From the IMG/VR virus record IMGVR_UViG_3300035198_000094, positions 1-25,005 of that record: DNA of 25,005 nucleotides; one strand, given 5' to 3'. Position 1 is the first letter of the stretch. Every line of letters begins with the position of its first letter. Shown in pieces: positions 1-7,100 of the stretch. This stretch comes from a virus. Made by a program: the position numbers and the translations under genes. Below the pieces are notes generated by a model. That model saw nothing but the letters and a program-made list of their open reading frames with translations. It did no database searches and was not told where the DNA came from.

Positions 1-1
1 G

Positions 2-523
2 CAGGGCGCTGCGTATGCATTGACCTTGAGGGGCGGGTTGACCTGCGGGGACCTGATTGTGAGGGCAGATACCGGCGGCCGGACAAGCAACCTCATCCTG
101 ACCGGCCCTCTGACGGTTACCGGCAACGTCACGCTCGGAGCGGCCAATTATAGCGACAGGTATGGCACATTGACGTTGCCTGCGGGCTACACGCATAGCG
201 TCACGGGCACGCTCGCGCGCGGCGGCACAGGCACGGCCAACAGCCTGACCCTGGGGGGCCACATCAACGTCGGCGGCGATTGGACGCTGGCGGGCATCGT
301 GACGGACTTCGGCACTGCGGCCTTGTTTGCTACGGCCAACAACAAGACCATCGACGGGACGTGGGCGACGAGCATCGCGGCGGGCGGTTGCGACATCTTC
401 GCCAACGGCAACACGCTGACAGTTGACGACATCGGCACGGCGAACGTGCGGTGCTGGGGCGGGTGTACCCTGACCGGGACGACGAACGTGCAGTCGCTTC
501 CCGGACCCCCGGACGAATATTGA
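2..523 (+). CDS. Tail/fibre-like structural protein, C-terminal part
   Basis: The reading frame is open to the left edge, so the true start lies outside the window; the visible part is about 173 codons ending in PDEY and TGA. The protein is rich in Gly, Thr, Asn, Leu and Val, with short alternating beta-like stretches (LILTGPLTVTGNVTLG, LTLGGHINVGGDWTL). This is typical of beta-helical or fibrous phage surface proteins. No transmembrane segment or catalytic motif is visible. It precedes a lysis-like cassette, a common position for tail fibre or tip genes. The function is inferred from composition and position; a virion-associated adhesin-like protein is equally possible. Confidence 0.6.
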   Translation, partial: QGAAYALTLRGGLTCGDLIVRADTGGRTSNLILTGPLTVTGNVTLGAANYSDRYGTLTLPAGYTHSVTGTLARGGTGTANSLTLGGHINVGGDWTLAGIVTDFGTAALFATANNKTIDGTWATSIAAGGCDIFANGNTLTVDDIGTANVRCWGGCTLTGTTNVQSLPGPPDEY

Positions 524-542
524 TTATTAGAGGAGCGACACC

Positions 543-854
543 ATGCCAGACATGACGACGCTCGTAAACCTTGGGGCGGCCGGGGCGGTCATCATCACCA
601 TCGGCCTGTTTCTCGCCCATCTCCGCAAGGCGGCACACCAAGACAGTGAGGAGCGGGAGGCCGAAAGGCTGGCCTCCCGCCAGGAGCGCGAAGAAGAGCG
701 CAACCTGTTGGTCGGTCTCATCAAGAACGACCTTGCCCACGTGAGCGAGACCCTTCACGGGGCCAAGGACGAATTGGGGGCAGTTGTCCACTCTCTCAAC
801 CAAGTGAGCGGGGGACTGAAAGACGTGGTGTCGGAACTCAAGAGGAGGGACTGA
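543..854 (+). CDS. Small membrane protein with coiled-coil tail (holin-like)
   Basis: This 103-residue protein begins at an ATG preceded by GAGGAGCG. Residues about 8-26 form one hydrophobic segment (LGAAGAVIITIGLFLAHL). A strongly charged helix follows (about 30-60, rich in Glu and Arg), then an amphipathic region to the C-terminus. One N-terminal membrane anchor plus a cytoplasmic coiled coil resembles small phage holins of the BhlA type and other lysis-cassette membrane proteins. The gene lies between the fibre-like gene and a second membrane/lipoprotein gene, 1 bp before the next start. Holin activity is an inference from topology and position; no endolysin is visible in the window. Confidence 0.5.
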   Translation: MPDMTTLVNLGAAGAVIITIGLFLAHLRKAAHQDSEEREAERLASRQEREEERNLLVGLIKNDLAHVSETLHGAKDELGAVVHSLNQVSGGLKDVVSELKRRD

Positions 855-855
855 C

Positions 856-1557
856 ATGCTCAGAATCTTTAAGGCGCTCTACCAGAGCCGGAAGGCGTGG
901 GTGGGGGGGATCACGGTGCTAGCGACGGCCATGTTCTCCATCTGGATCGCCCCGGCCCTTGGCCTCGACGCCGACCAGGCCGCGCAGATCGCCGTGGCCA
1001 TCGTGGCGGCGGGGGTGGCCATCATCGCGGGGATCGCCGTAGAGGACCACGGGGTAAAAGCCGCGGGCAAAACGCCCAAGGCGCCCCTGCTGCTTTTGCT
1101 CGCGCTCGGCCTGGCTGTCGCGGTCGGCGGGTGCATGGCCCCCGCCGATGTCCGCGAGGCCCAAGCATGGGAGCGCGCCGCATGGACGGGCTACATGGCG
1201 AACAACGCCCGCATCCTGGCCCAGTGGGAACAGAACTACGACCTTGCCCGCCAGTCGGACATCAACTACACCACTGAGAAGGCAATCGCCATCTTGAAGA
1301 AGGCTACGACGCCCGAGGAGATCGAGGCCGGGGTCAGGGCGGTCATCGAAAACCGCGACAAGGCGCTCGCCGACACCGACCGGATCAAAAAGAGGATGAG
1401 GGAACTCGCCGCGGTCAACCAGTTGGAGGCCGCCAAGGCGCTCCGCATTCACGGCGGCGTCGATGAATGGATGGCCGCCGGCATGGACGAGAGCGCTATC
1501 CCCGGCATGATCAGTGAGATCGAGACCATCATCCAGTCCGCCAAGCCTGCCCCCTAA
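856..1557 (+). CDS. Membrane protein with internal lipobox-like segment
   Basis: This 233-residue protein starts at an ATG with GGAGG about 7 bp upstream. Two hydrophobic segments (about 16-35 and 43-62) form an N-terminal holin-like unit. A third hydrophobic stretch (about 77-91) ends in V-G-G-C at Cys93, which looks like a lipoprotein signal peptide with its lipobox. The remaining 140 residues are helical and charged. The layout suggests a two-helix membrane protein fused to a lipoprotein such as an outer-membrane spanin. No start codon lies between the second segment and the lipobox that would give a separate lipoprotein: the nearest in-frame GTG codons are at residues 47-54. The role in lysis is inferred from position. 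Confidence 0.5.
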   Translation: MLRIFKALYQSRKAWVGGITVLATAMFSIWIAPALGLDADQAAQIAVAIVAAGVAIIAGIAVEDHGVKAAGKTPKAPLLLLLALGLAVAVGGCMAPADVREAQAWERAAWTGYMANNARILAQWEQNYDLARQSDINYTTEKAIAILKKATTPEEIEAGVRAVIENRDKALADTDRIKKRMRELAAVNQLEAAKALRIHGGVDEWMAAGMDESAIPGMISEIETIIQSAKPAP

Positions 1558-1567
1558 AGGAGAAGTC

Positions 1568-1801
1568 ATGGCAATCACCGACGAAATCGACGGCGAGTTC
1601 GGCCACCTGCACGCCGCCGTCAAAGTCACGGAGGAGCAAATCGGCGTGGTCGAGGGCCAGTTGGCCGCGATGGACCCTGCCCAATGCGACACTCTGTTGA
1701 CCAAGTTAGGCTACGCGGCAACCCAAAAACGGCAGGCCGCGGTCGCCATCGCCATCGCCAAACAGGTCGCGGGCCTGTTCGCGGCGGCTGTCTTGGAGTA
1801 G
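1568..1801 (+). CDS. Small helical protein of unknown function
   Basis: The 77-residue frame starts at the ATG preceded by AAAGGAGAAGTC, a clear ribosome site. The frame is open further upstream, but that part overlaps the previous gene out of frame. The product is mostly helical, with a mildly hydrophobic Ala-rich C-terminal segment (about 58-76, AAVAIAIAKQVAGLFAAAVL). I do not recognise a family. It is the last gene of the left cassette before a gene-free region of about 340 bp. Confidence 0.6.
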   Translation: MAITDEIDGEFGHLHAAVKVTEEQIGVVEGQLAAMDPAQCDTLLTKLGYAATQKRQAAVAIAIAKQVAGLFAAAVLE

Positions 1802-2143
1802 TCTGCGCCCATCAGGCCATTCGCGGCGGGTCGTGGGAACCGCCCCCCGGCTGGGGCGACTGCGCCGGATGCACGTCTGACGCGGACAACCGCGCCTGCC
1901 CCGGCTACCATCCCTTGCCTGTGCCGGACAGCCTACCATCCCTTGTGGTTGGGGTCGATTTCTGAAAACATGCAAAATCGCCCCATTTTTCCCATAATGG
2001 CGATGGTGCTGGAGAAAAATAAAAATTTTTTTTCACAAGATATTGTGGATGCCCGCATTCGACCCACCAGTTATTGCACACAAGCGGGCGAGTTCTGAGA
2101 TTTTGTGCGGATTTCGTCCTTTTATAGAGAGGCAGTGTGCGGC
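1802..2143. promoter_or_regulatory. Gene-free control region between late and early blocks
   Basis: No convincing gene lies here. The stretch holds a 13-bp direct repeat CTACCATCCCTTG at 1905-1917 and 1933-1945, and an ATCGCC/GGCGAT inverted repeat near 1977-2003. An A/T-rich tract follows at about 2014-2033, abutting the palindrome CACAA-GATA-TTGTG (2034-2047). CACAA and TTGTG recur near 2077 and 2104. A TATAGA at 2123-2128 could be a -10 box for the following genes, but no good -35 lies at the right distance. I read it as a terminator/promoter/operator region; no individual site is proven. Confidence 0.4.
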
Positions 2144-2452
2144 ATGACCGAACCCGTCAGATCGTTGACCCCGGCTCAAGAGGGCCTTATTGCCCGCCTG
2201 CAACACGCCAGGCATCTCATCCGCGAGAGCAGGGACTACGCCCGGCTGGCCTTGTCCGAATTGCACGATGACGACCTGGAAACCGCTGGACGGCTCCTGG
2301 ATGCTGTAGAGGGCAGGATAGCGGCCAGGCTACATCCTCCGGCCATGCCGATACCGTTCCCCTTAGTTGGCGGCGCGGGGACTGGCGTCGCTGTGTCCCC
2401 CCGCGGCGACGCCGCCCCGCCCGCCGATGTACCAGGAGAACTCCATGCCTGA
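2144..2452 (+). CDS. Hypothetical protein, helical with Pro/Gly-rich tail
   Basis: The 102-residue frame starts at the ATG at 2144, with GAGAGG about 11 bp upstream. An in-frame GTG at 2105 is possible but has no ribosome site. Residues about 10-65 look helical (LTPAQEGLIARLQHARHLI, then alternating charged residues); the last 35 are Pro/Gly/Ala rich and probably disordered. It overlaps the next start by 8 bp. I do not recognise a family. It heads the long rightward block of early/accessory genes. Confidence 0.55.
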   Translation: MTEPVRSLTPAQEGLIARLQHARHLIRESRDYARLALSELHDDDLETAGRLLDAVEGRIAARLHPPAMPIPFPLVGGAGTGVAVSPRGDAAPPADVPGELHA

Positions 2453-2609
2453 CCCGCATGTTCAACTGCTGAATCTGGCGGTCAAGGCCGGGCGCCTCGC
2501 GGAGACGATGGCGAGCGACCGGCAGGCGGAAGCAAAGATGTTCCAAAGGGCAAGTGAACTAAACAAGGAGCGCGACCATGAACACCGAATCGGAACCCGT
2601 AGAGGTTGA
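2445..2609 (+). CDS. Hypothetical small helical protein
   Basis: This 54-residue frame starts at an ATG preceded by AGGAGAACTCC, a strong ribosome site that defines the start within a longer open frame. The product is charged and helical (VQLLNLAVKAGRLAETM, then Lys/Glu/Arg-rich). It overlaps the end of the previous gene and the beginning of the next, an arrangement that suggests translational coupling. No family is recognised. Confidence 0.5.
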   Translation: MPDPHVQLLNLAVKAGRLAETMASDRQAEAKMFQRASELNKERDHEHRIGTRRG

Positions 2610-3261
2610 GGCGTTAGTCAAGGGCCTGGAGAAGGTCTTGGACCTTGCGCATCGCCCGCCAGGCCCGTTGACGGCACATGAATACTTGCTGGCCCGCGAT
2701 GCAGTGTGGGCCTTCACCGACGGGCGATTCGCAGGCGGCGGTTCCCTTGACGTACAGGCCCCGCGCCAGCCCCCGCGCTTTCACTTGGTGACCCGCCTGG
2801 TGGAACTGCGGAATCAGATCATCGCTCTCCGTCGAGATGCCCAGGATGCAGGGTATAAGGTCGTTCCCGCGAAAATAGCCCGCATTTGGGCGGACCTCTC
2901 TGAACTAATTGATGACCAGCGCGGCGAGGAAGCGGGACTTCAGGCGCTCGGCGGCGCACTCGATGCGACGTACCGGGCGATGGGTGCCGCCGAGGGGGGA
3001 CCGAGCATGAAGAGCGCATGCGCCAGGTGCGTCTCGGCCACACCCCCGCCACCCGCGCCCAGCCGCAAACGCCCGCCCGACTTCCGAGAGCCGACCCGGT
3101 GTAACTGCCCCCCTGACCCCGCAGCCGCAGCCATGGCAGGAATCCGCCGGTGTCTTGACACCCTGGCAGAGTGCGACCGGCAGGAAGCGGAACTGGTGCG
3201 CGGAATGATACACGATGTTGCCGGCCTGTGCGGGTTGCCGACGAAGGGGGCCGAAAAATGA
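2578..3261 (+). CDS. Hypothetical protein with Cys/Pro-rich centre
   Basis: The 227-residue frame has AAGGAGCG upstream of its ATG. Residues 1-130 look helical. A Pro/Cys-rich linker (about 140-182, several isolated Cys and runs of Pro) connects to a short helical end containing CLDTLAECDRQEAELVRGMI. The linker could bind a metal, but the Cys spacing is not a classical finger. No family is recognised. Its stop overlaps the next ATG (ATGA). Confidence 0.5.
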   Translation: MNTESEPVEVEALVKGLEKVLDLAHRPPGPLTAHEYLLARDAVWAFTDGRFAGGGSLDVQAPRQPPRFHLVTRLVELRNQIIALRRDAQDAGYKVVPAKIARIWADLSELIDDQRGEEAGLQALGGALDATYRAMGAAEGGPSMKSACARCVSATPPPPAPSRKRPPDFREPTRCNCPPDPAAAAMAGIRRCLDTLAECDRQEAELVRGMIHDVAGLCGLPTKGAEK

Positions 3262-3509
3262 GTACTGGGAGTCAAGGGCGCTCGTCCGCGTGCAACCTGC
3301 GCAGTCCTGGACGGTTCTGGGTCTATCCTGGTCCGGTGCGGCCAGAGTTTATCCGGTGGCGTCGGGGCGGGCGGCGTCAGGTGCGACCTGTGCCGCGCCG
3401 CCCCGATTTCGTTCCTTCAGCCTGGCCGCTGTTCTTGCTCGCCGCCTGGGACATGATCGTCCTCACAGGGCTGATAATCTGTGCCATCCTGAGAAAGGAG
3501 ACGCCATGA
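3258..3509 (+). CDS. Hypothetical small basic protein with C-terminal membrane segment
   Basis: The 83-residue frame is set by an ATGA overlap with the preceding stop, and it ends in another ATGA overlap with the next gene. The first 50 residues are very basic (many Arg). The last 30 contain a hydrophobic helix (about 57-78, WPLFLLAAWDMIVLTGLIIC), giving a tail-anchored topology. Another frame is also open here, so the coding call rests on the two coupled overlaps and the plausible membrane helix. Function is unknown. Confidence 0.4.
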   Translation: MSTGSQGRSSACNLRSPGRFWVYPGPVRPEFIRWRRGGRRQVRPVPRRPDFVPSAWPLFLLAAWDMIVLTGLIICAILRKETP

Positions 3510-3703
3510 CGCGCCCCTACGACCCCTACGAGCCGCTCCCGCGCTTCGAGCCTGGCAGTCCGCCGGATGAGGTCCCCACGCCCGAAGAACGCGATGAAGC
3601 GTTCGGTCGCCGCGTCGATGCGGCGTATGACCGGTACGTTGACCGTCTCATGGACCGTCAGGACAAAGAGGCGGGCGACCAGCGCCCCACAGGGTCAGTG
3701 TGA
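3506..3703 (+). CDS. Hypothetical small acidic protein
   Basis: The 65-residue product starts at an ATG with AAAGGAG upstream. It begins with a Pro/Tyr-rich segment (YDPYEPLPRFEPGSPP) and continues as a charged helix (about 28-55). The frame is open further upstream, but that extension overlaps the preceding gene. Its stop codon lies inside the small inner hairpin described just downstream. No family is recognised. Confidence 0.5.
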   Translation: MTRPYDPYEPLPRFEPGSPPDEVPTPEERDEAFGRRVDAAYDRYVDRLMDRQDKEAGDQRPTGSV

Positions 3704-3734
3704 CCGGGAATAACCCAGGCCGGTCGCCCGCCTC
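3668..3734 (+). promoter_or_regulatory. Long nested hairpin before the exonuclease gene
   Basis: A perfect 13-bp inverted repeat, GAGGCGGGCGACC at 3668-3680 and GGTCGCCCGCCTC at 3722-3734, encloses a second small hairpin (GGTCA-GTG-TGACC, 3693-3705). The outer stem ends exactly at the GAAGGAGG ribosome site of the exonuclease gene, and the inner hairpin contains the upstream stop codon. No T-run follows, so a translational or RNA-processing element is likelier than a terminator. Confidence 0.6.
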
Positions 3735-3749
3735 GAAGGAGGATAAGTG

Positions 3750-4718
3750 ATGCCTGATGAGCCGTCCAAGCCGCTGGCACTTGATGCCATCGGAATCTTC
3801 CAGGGTCTCTCCTATGCGGACTACGATGCCCTGGCTGGGACATCGTCTCATCGACTGTGGACGCTCTACGGCGAAACTCCAAAACGCTTCAAATGGGAGA
3901 CCGACCATCCTACTGAGGTGACCACTCAGGCCATGCGCGACGGCCAGGCGATTCACGCGGCCCTGTTGGAACCCGCCCGATTCGTTGATGCCTATACCGT
4001 CGGCGGTCCCATCAATCCACGGACCGGCCAGCCGTTCGGCGAGGAAACGAAGGCGTATAGCACATGGGCGGCGGCGCAAAACAAGCCCTGCCTGTCGCAA
4101 TCAACCTACGATCTTTGCAAGGCCCTGAGCGTTGCGGTTCATGCCCATCCTTTTCTTGGACCCCTTCTGCGGACGATGCAAACAGAAGTCGTTATTCAAT
4201 GGGTGCATGAGGAGTCGGGGTTGCTGCTGAAAGGCCGCTTGGACGCCTTGAATGTGCAGGCCGGAATCATTCTGGACTTGAAAAGTTGCGAGTCGGCGTC
4301 CGCGCAACGCTTCGGTCACGCGGCCTACAAAAACGGCTATCTTTTTCAAGCCGCCATGTATGTTGAGGGATTCAAGGCGGCGGCGGCGCGCCCCCCGAAA
4401 CAGTATATCCTGGCGGCACTGGAAAAGACGTCGCCCTACGACATCCAGTGCTTTGCCGTCTCGGATTCCTGGCTCGACCTGGGCCGCGCGCAGGTGGCGG
4501 ACGCCCTGCGACAACTGGTGTTGTGCCGGCGCTATGACGACTGGCCGGGCTATCCAGAGGGATTGCAAGACTTGATGCCGCCAGGGTGGGCGGGTCAAGA
4601 ATGGACGCCCTATGCGGACGGCTTGGAAACGCTGTTGAAGAAACGGGCGATGGCCGCAGGGCGGACCGTCCCGACAGAATCTGTCCCTGACACTGACGAT
4701 GGAATCCTGGGGATATAA
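3750..4718 (+). CDS. RecE-like exonuclease (PD-(D/E)XK, DUF3799 type)
   Basis: The 322-residue protein resembles the C-terminal nuclease domain of exodeoxyribonuclease VIII. That domain resects one strand of double-stranded DNA 5' to 3' for annealing by RecT. The PD-(D/E)XK core is visible: GRLDAL with Asp165, then IILDLKSC with Asp176 and Lys178, followed by FQAAMY, matching the RecB-type QxxxY motif. The N-terminal half carries the conserved IHAALLEP helix. The ATG at 3750 sits 7 bp after GAAGGAGG; a GTG at 3747 is possible. The RecT gene follows after 11 bp, the normal pairing. Family assignment is strong; the exact substrate preference is inferred. Confidence 0.9.
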   Translation: MPDEPSKPLALDAIGIFQGLSYADYDALAGTSSHRLWTLYGETPKRFKWETDHPTEVTTQAMRDGQAIHAALLEPARFVDAYTVGGPINPRTGQPFGEETKAYSTWAAAQNKPCLSQSTYDLCKALSVAVHAHPFLGPLLRTMQTEVVIQWVHEESGLLLKGRLDALNVQAGIILDLKSCESASAQRFGHAAYKNGYLFQAAMYVEGFKAAAARPPKQYILAALEKTSPYDIQCFAVSDSWLDLGRAQVADALRQLVLCRRYDDWPGYPEGLQDLMPPGWAGQEWTPYADGLETLLKKRAMAAGRTVPTESVPDTDDGILGI

Positions 4719-4729
4719 GGAGACGCACC

Positions 4730-5626
4730 GTGACAAAAGAAGTCGTAAAATATGACCGGCCCCTGTCGGCCCCTGTTCAAAGCGTTGCGGGCGCACGCGC
4801 GCTCTTGTTGGCGAATGAGGCCCTGATTGGCGAACATCTAGCCAAGGTCGCGGGTCTGACGGTCGAACTCGTTGTCTCGACGGCCATATCGGCCATAGCG
4901 ACCGCAGAGCCGAAAACACAAGCCCTGCTCCTACAATGCAGCGGCCAGTCGATTCTGAAGTCAGCCGCCGATGCCGCCCGATATGGATTGGTGCTCGGCG
5001 GCGCAATGGGCCAGTGCTACTTCGTCCCGTTCAAGGACAAGTGCACGCTCGTTGTTGGGTATCGCGGCTACGAGGCCCTTGCCTACCGCAGCGGCCAGGT
5101 CAGGGCCATTCAGTCCGGCATAGTCTATGAAGGTGATTCCTATCTCGTGAACATCGGCAAGTTGCCGCCTATCCTGCATCAGCCGGCCATCCCCGGCGAC
5201 CACCGCGACGACAAAATCGTGGCGGCCTATGCGATTGCCTGGATCGGCGCCGACCTGGCCCTGGCGGAACACATGAACCGCCAAGACCTCGACCACATTC
5301 GCGCGAAGTCGAAAATGGCGAACTTCGGCGCTTATGTTACCGACTTGGCCGAGATGTTCCGCAAGGCCCCGATACGCAGGCTGTGTAAGCACGTCAATCT
5401 TTCTCCGTCTGACCATGCGATTCTCGATGAAATCGCCTCGACCGAGGATGCGCGAAACGGGGTCCGCAAAAACAACGCGGGGCCGGAAGAAGCCGATAAG
5501 CGGGCCGCCGAGGTGCTTAAAGCCGTACGGGGCGAGGCCCAACCGCCGATTGACGACAACTTCGTGGACCTGAGCGAGGCGGCGGAGCGTGAAGCCAGGG
5601 AGCGCGCCGCGCGCGGCGGGAATTAG
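4730..5626 (+). CDS. recT: RecT-family single-strand annealing protein
   Basis: The 298-residue product starts at GTG after AAGGAGACGCACC. It shows the RecT core: LLQCSGQSILKSAADAARYG, YFVPFKDKCTLVVGYRGY, LAYRSGQVRAIQSGIVYEGD and the later MFRKAPIRRLCKHV helix. RecT proteins coat resected single strands and anneal them to complementary DNA in phage recombination and replication. The first 30 and last 60 residues are variable; the tail is acidic and probably disordered. It follows the RecE-like exonuclease gene, completing a two-component recombination operon. Function is confidently inferred from family and context. Confidence 0.92.
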   Translation: MTKEVVKYDRPLSAPVQSVAGARALLLANEALIGEHLAKVAGLTVELVVSTAISAIATAEPKTQALLLQCSGQSILKSAADAARYGLVLGGAMGQCYFVPFKDKCTLVVGYRGYEALAYRSGQVRAIQSGIVYEGDSYLVNIGKLPPILHQPAIPGDHRDDKIVAAYAIAWIGADLALAEHMNRQDLDHIRAKSKMANFGAYVTDLAEMFRKAPIRRLCKHVNLSPSDHAILDEIASTEDARNGVRKNNAGPEEADKRAAEVLKAVRGEAQPPIDDNFVDLSEAAEREARERAARGGN

Positions 5627-5720
5627 CCGTCTGTGGCCCTGAGAAGGGGGCGGCCTGGGCGTTTGAGGCCGAGGCGATGCCCCTCTTGCGACCGGAACGC
5701 GAGAGGAATGAGGTCAAACT

Positions 5721-5906
5721 GTGAAGCGCGAGATGATCGTTGAGTGCGGTCGTTGTGGCGCGGAACTCGTCATCGACGCCGACGAGCCGGCCCCCCACAT
5801 CCTGGACTGCCTGGCGTGCGGCGCGGTCTGCGAGTTTGACGAGGCCGGCGACGCCGTCAAGACGATTGTGGAGGGCGCGGCGCGGCCGAGAGGGATGGTG
5901 CCATGA
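5721..5906 (+). CDS. Small zinc-ribbon protein
   Basis: This 61-residue protein starts at GTG, after AATGAGGTC. Two CxxC knuckles (CGRCGAE near residues 9-12 and CLACGAVC near 30-33) separated by about 18 residues make a typical zinc ribbon. The function is not predictable; such phage ribbons may bind nucleic acid or a host protein. Its last codons lie in a 31-bp element repeated at 6417-6447, and it overlaps the next start (ATGA). Confidence 0.6.
   Translation: MKREMIVECGRCGAELVIDADEPAPHILDCLACGAVCEFDEAGDAVKTIVEGAARPRGMVP
5868..5898 (+). repeat. 31-bp direct repeat, copy 1
   Basis: This element recurs at 6417-6447 with one mismatch in 31. Here it encodes the last residues of the zinc-ribbon protein (VEGAARPRG) and carries the AGAGGGATGG region just before the DUF4031 start. 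Confidence 0.85.
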
Positions 5907-6235
5907 CCGTGTACGTGGATGACCTGCGGGCGTGTGCCCCGAATCGCAACTGGTCCTGGACCCGTGTATGTCACATGGTCTCGCCCGACATCGAGGAATT
6001 GCACCGGTTCGCCGCACGGCTCGGCCTGAAACGCGCTTGGTTCCAGGGCCAGGGTGCCGTGCCGCACTACGATCTGACGGCGGGCATCAGAGCGAGGGCC
6101 GTCCGCCTGGGGGCGGTGGAGGTGGCGCGCCGCGACTGGCGGGCCATCTTCGACCCCATCCGCGAGGCTTGGGTCAAGGAGCGCGCGGCGCGAAAAGAGA
6201 GCAACAATGACGAAAGCAAACCAGACGAAACTTGA
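5903..6235 (+). CDS. DUF4031 domain protein
   Basis: The 110-residue product carries the features I associate with DUF4031: an N-terminal MTVYVDD strand, then CHMVSPDIEELHRFAARLGL, a WFQG motif, HYDL and RARAVRLGAVEV. The domain occurs in phages and bacteria and has no established biochemical role. About 25 charged residues at the C-terminus extend past the domain. The start overlaps the zinc-ribbon stop by ATGA, and the next gene starts inside its 3' end, so translation is probably coupled. Confidence 0.8.
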   Translation: MTVYVDDLRACAPNRNWSWTRVCHMVSPDIEELHRFAARLGLKRAWFQGQGAVPHYDLTAGIRARAVRLGAVEVARRDWRAIFDPIREAWVKERAARKESNNDESKPDET

Positions 6236-6398
6236 CCGCCTGAAGGCCACGCGCGACAAGACGCGCCGAAAGGCTGAGGATGCCTACCGCCTCTCTATCC
6301 TGCGGCCATCGCCGGAGAATGACCGGCTGTGGGAAAGATTGGTTCGCAAATGGGAGAAGGCGGTTCGCACCTACATCGCAGCCGGGGGCGAGGAGTAG
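6207..6398 (+). CDS. Hypothetical small basic helical protein
   Basis: The 63-residue frame overlaps the end of the DUF4031 gene by 29 bp and starts at an ATG with AGAGAGC upstream. The product is almost wholly helical and basic (KLDRLKATRDKTRRKAEDAY, then WERLVRKWEKAVRTYI). It may form a short coiled coil or bind nucleic acid; no family is recognised. Confidence 0.5.
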   Translation: MTKANQTKLDRLKATRDKTRRKAEDAYRLSILRPSPENDRLWERLVRKWEKAVRTYIAAGGEE

Positions 6399-6416
6399 CC
6401 AAAGGTACGGACCTGA

Positions 6417-6447
6417 GTGGAGAGCGCGGCGCGGCCGAGAGGGATGG
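6417..6447 (+). repeat. 31-bp direct repeat, copy 2
   Basis: Near-identical to 5868-5898 (30 of 31 bases). It lies in the 122-bp spacer before the leucine-rich-repeat gene, where it is not part of a convincing gene. It may be a relic of a zinc-ribbon gene end or a shared control element. Confidence 0.85.
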
Positions 6448-6520
6448 GTCAAGGCGCGGCGACCCACGATGCGAACGGTCAAGGCGAGCGAGAAGGGGAC
6501 ATAAGAAAGGAGTGCTTACT

Positions 6521-7096
6521 ATGTGCCAATTTGCATCTTTCAAGTTCCAGCCTTGCGGCAATGTGCCGGTGGTTGTAGCCGACCTTTTCTCCCACGGCGA
6601 GACCGAAAAGACCCTGAAACTTCCTCCCGACGCGGGAGCGGATGGCTGGCACGACGGTCACTATTTGCCCACGGGGGAGATCCTCTGTCGCGGCGTCGAT
6701 GGCGATACCCTGACGCCAAGGCAGTGCGAATCCGCGATACGCGCCCGCTGGCCGACCTTTACCGCGTTCTGGTCTTGGGCAATGCGGCAGCCTGGCTGCA
6801 AGACCCTGACGGGGCTCTATCTCTGCCACACCAAGGTGGCGGACCTCTCACCACTGGCGGGCTGCAAGACCCTGACGTGGCTCGACCTCTGCCGCACCGA
6901 AGTGACGGACCTGTCGCCGCTGGCTGGCTGCAAAGCCCTGGCGAGCCTCGACCTCTCCTACACCGAGGTGGCGGACCTGTCGCCGCTATCAGGCTGCAAA
7001 GCCCTGACGTGGCTCGTCCTCTTCGGCACGAAGGTGACGGAGAGCCAGGTGGCCGCGCTGCGGCTGGCGCTTCCGAAGTGCAAGGTATCGACCTGA
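6521..7096 (+). CDS. Leucine-rich-repeat protein
   Basis: The 191-residue protein starts at an ATG after GAAAGGAGTGC. The N-terminal 85 residues (beginning MCQFASFKF) resemble a cap domain seen on other phage and bacterial small proteins that start with MC-F. From about residue 95 there are three to four repeats of 22-23 residues, L..L.L..T.V.DLSPL.GCK.L, each starting with variants such as LTWLDLCRTEV. The repeats should form a short curved LRR stack with a variable exposed face, usually a protein-binding surface. The DNA repeats are nearly identical, so copy number could change by recombination. The partner is unknown. Confidence 0.75.
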   Translation: MCQFASFKFQPCGNVPVVVADLFSHGETEKTLKLPPDAGADGWHDGHYLPTGEILCRGVDGDTLTPRQCESAIRARWPTFTAFWSWAMRQPGCKTLTGLYLCHTKVADLSPLAGCKTLTWLDLCRTEVTDLSPLAGCKALASLDLSYTEVADLSPLSGCKALTWLVLFGTKVTESQVAALRLALPKCKVST

Positions 7097-7100
7097 ACGA

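Noticed and set aside
4101-5006. 301-codon minus-strand ORF under the exonuclease/RecT genes
   Set aside because: Antisense shadow; the plus strand carries unmistakable exonuclease and RecT motifs.
6469-6504. 11-codon ORF before the leucine-rich-repeat gene
   Set aside because: No ribosome site of its own and too short to support; it lies in the spacer containing the second 31-bp repeat.
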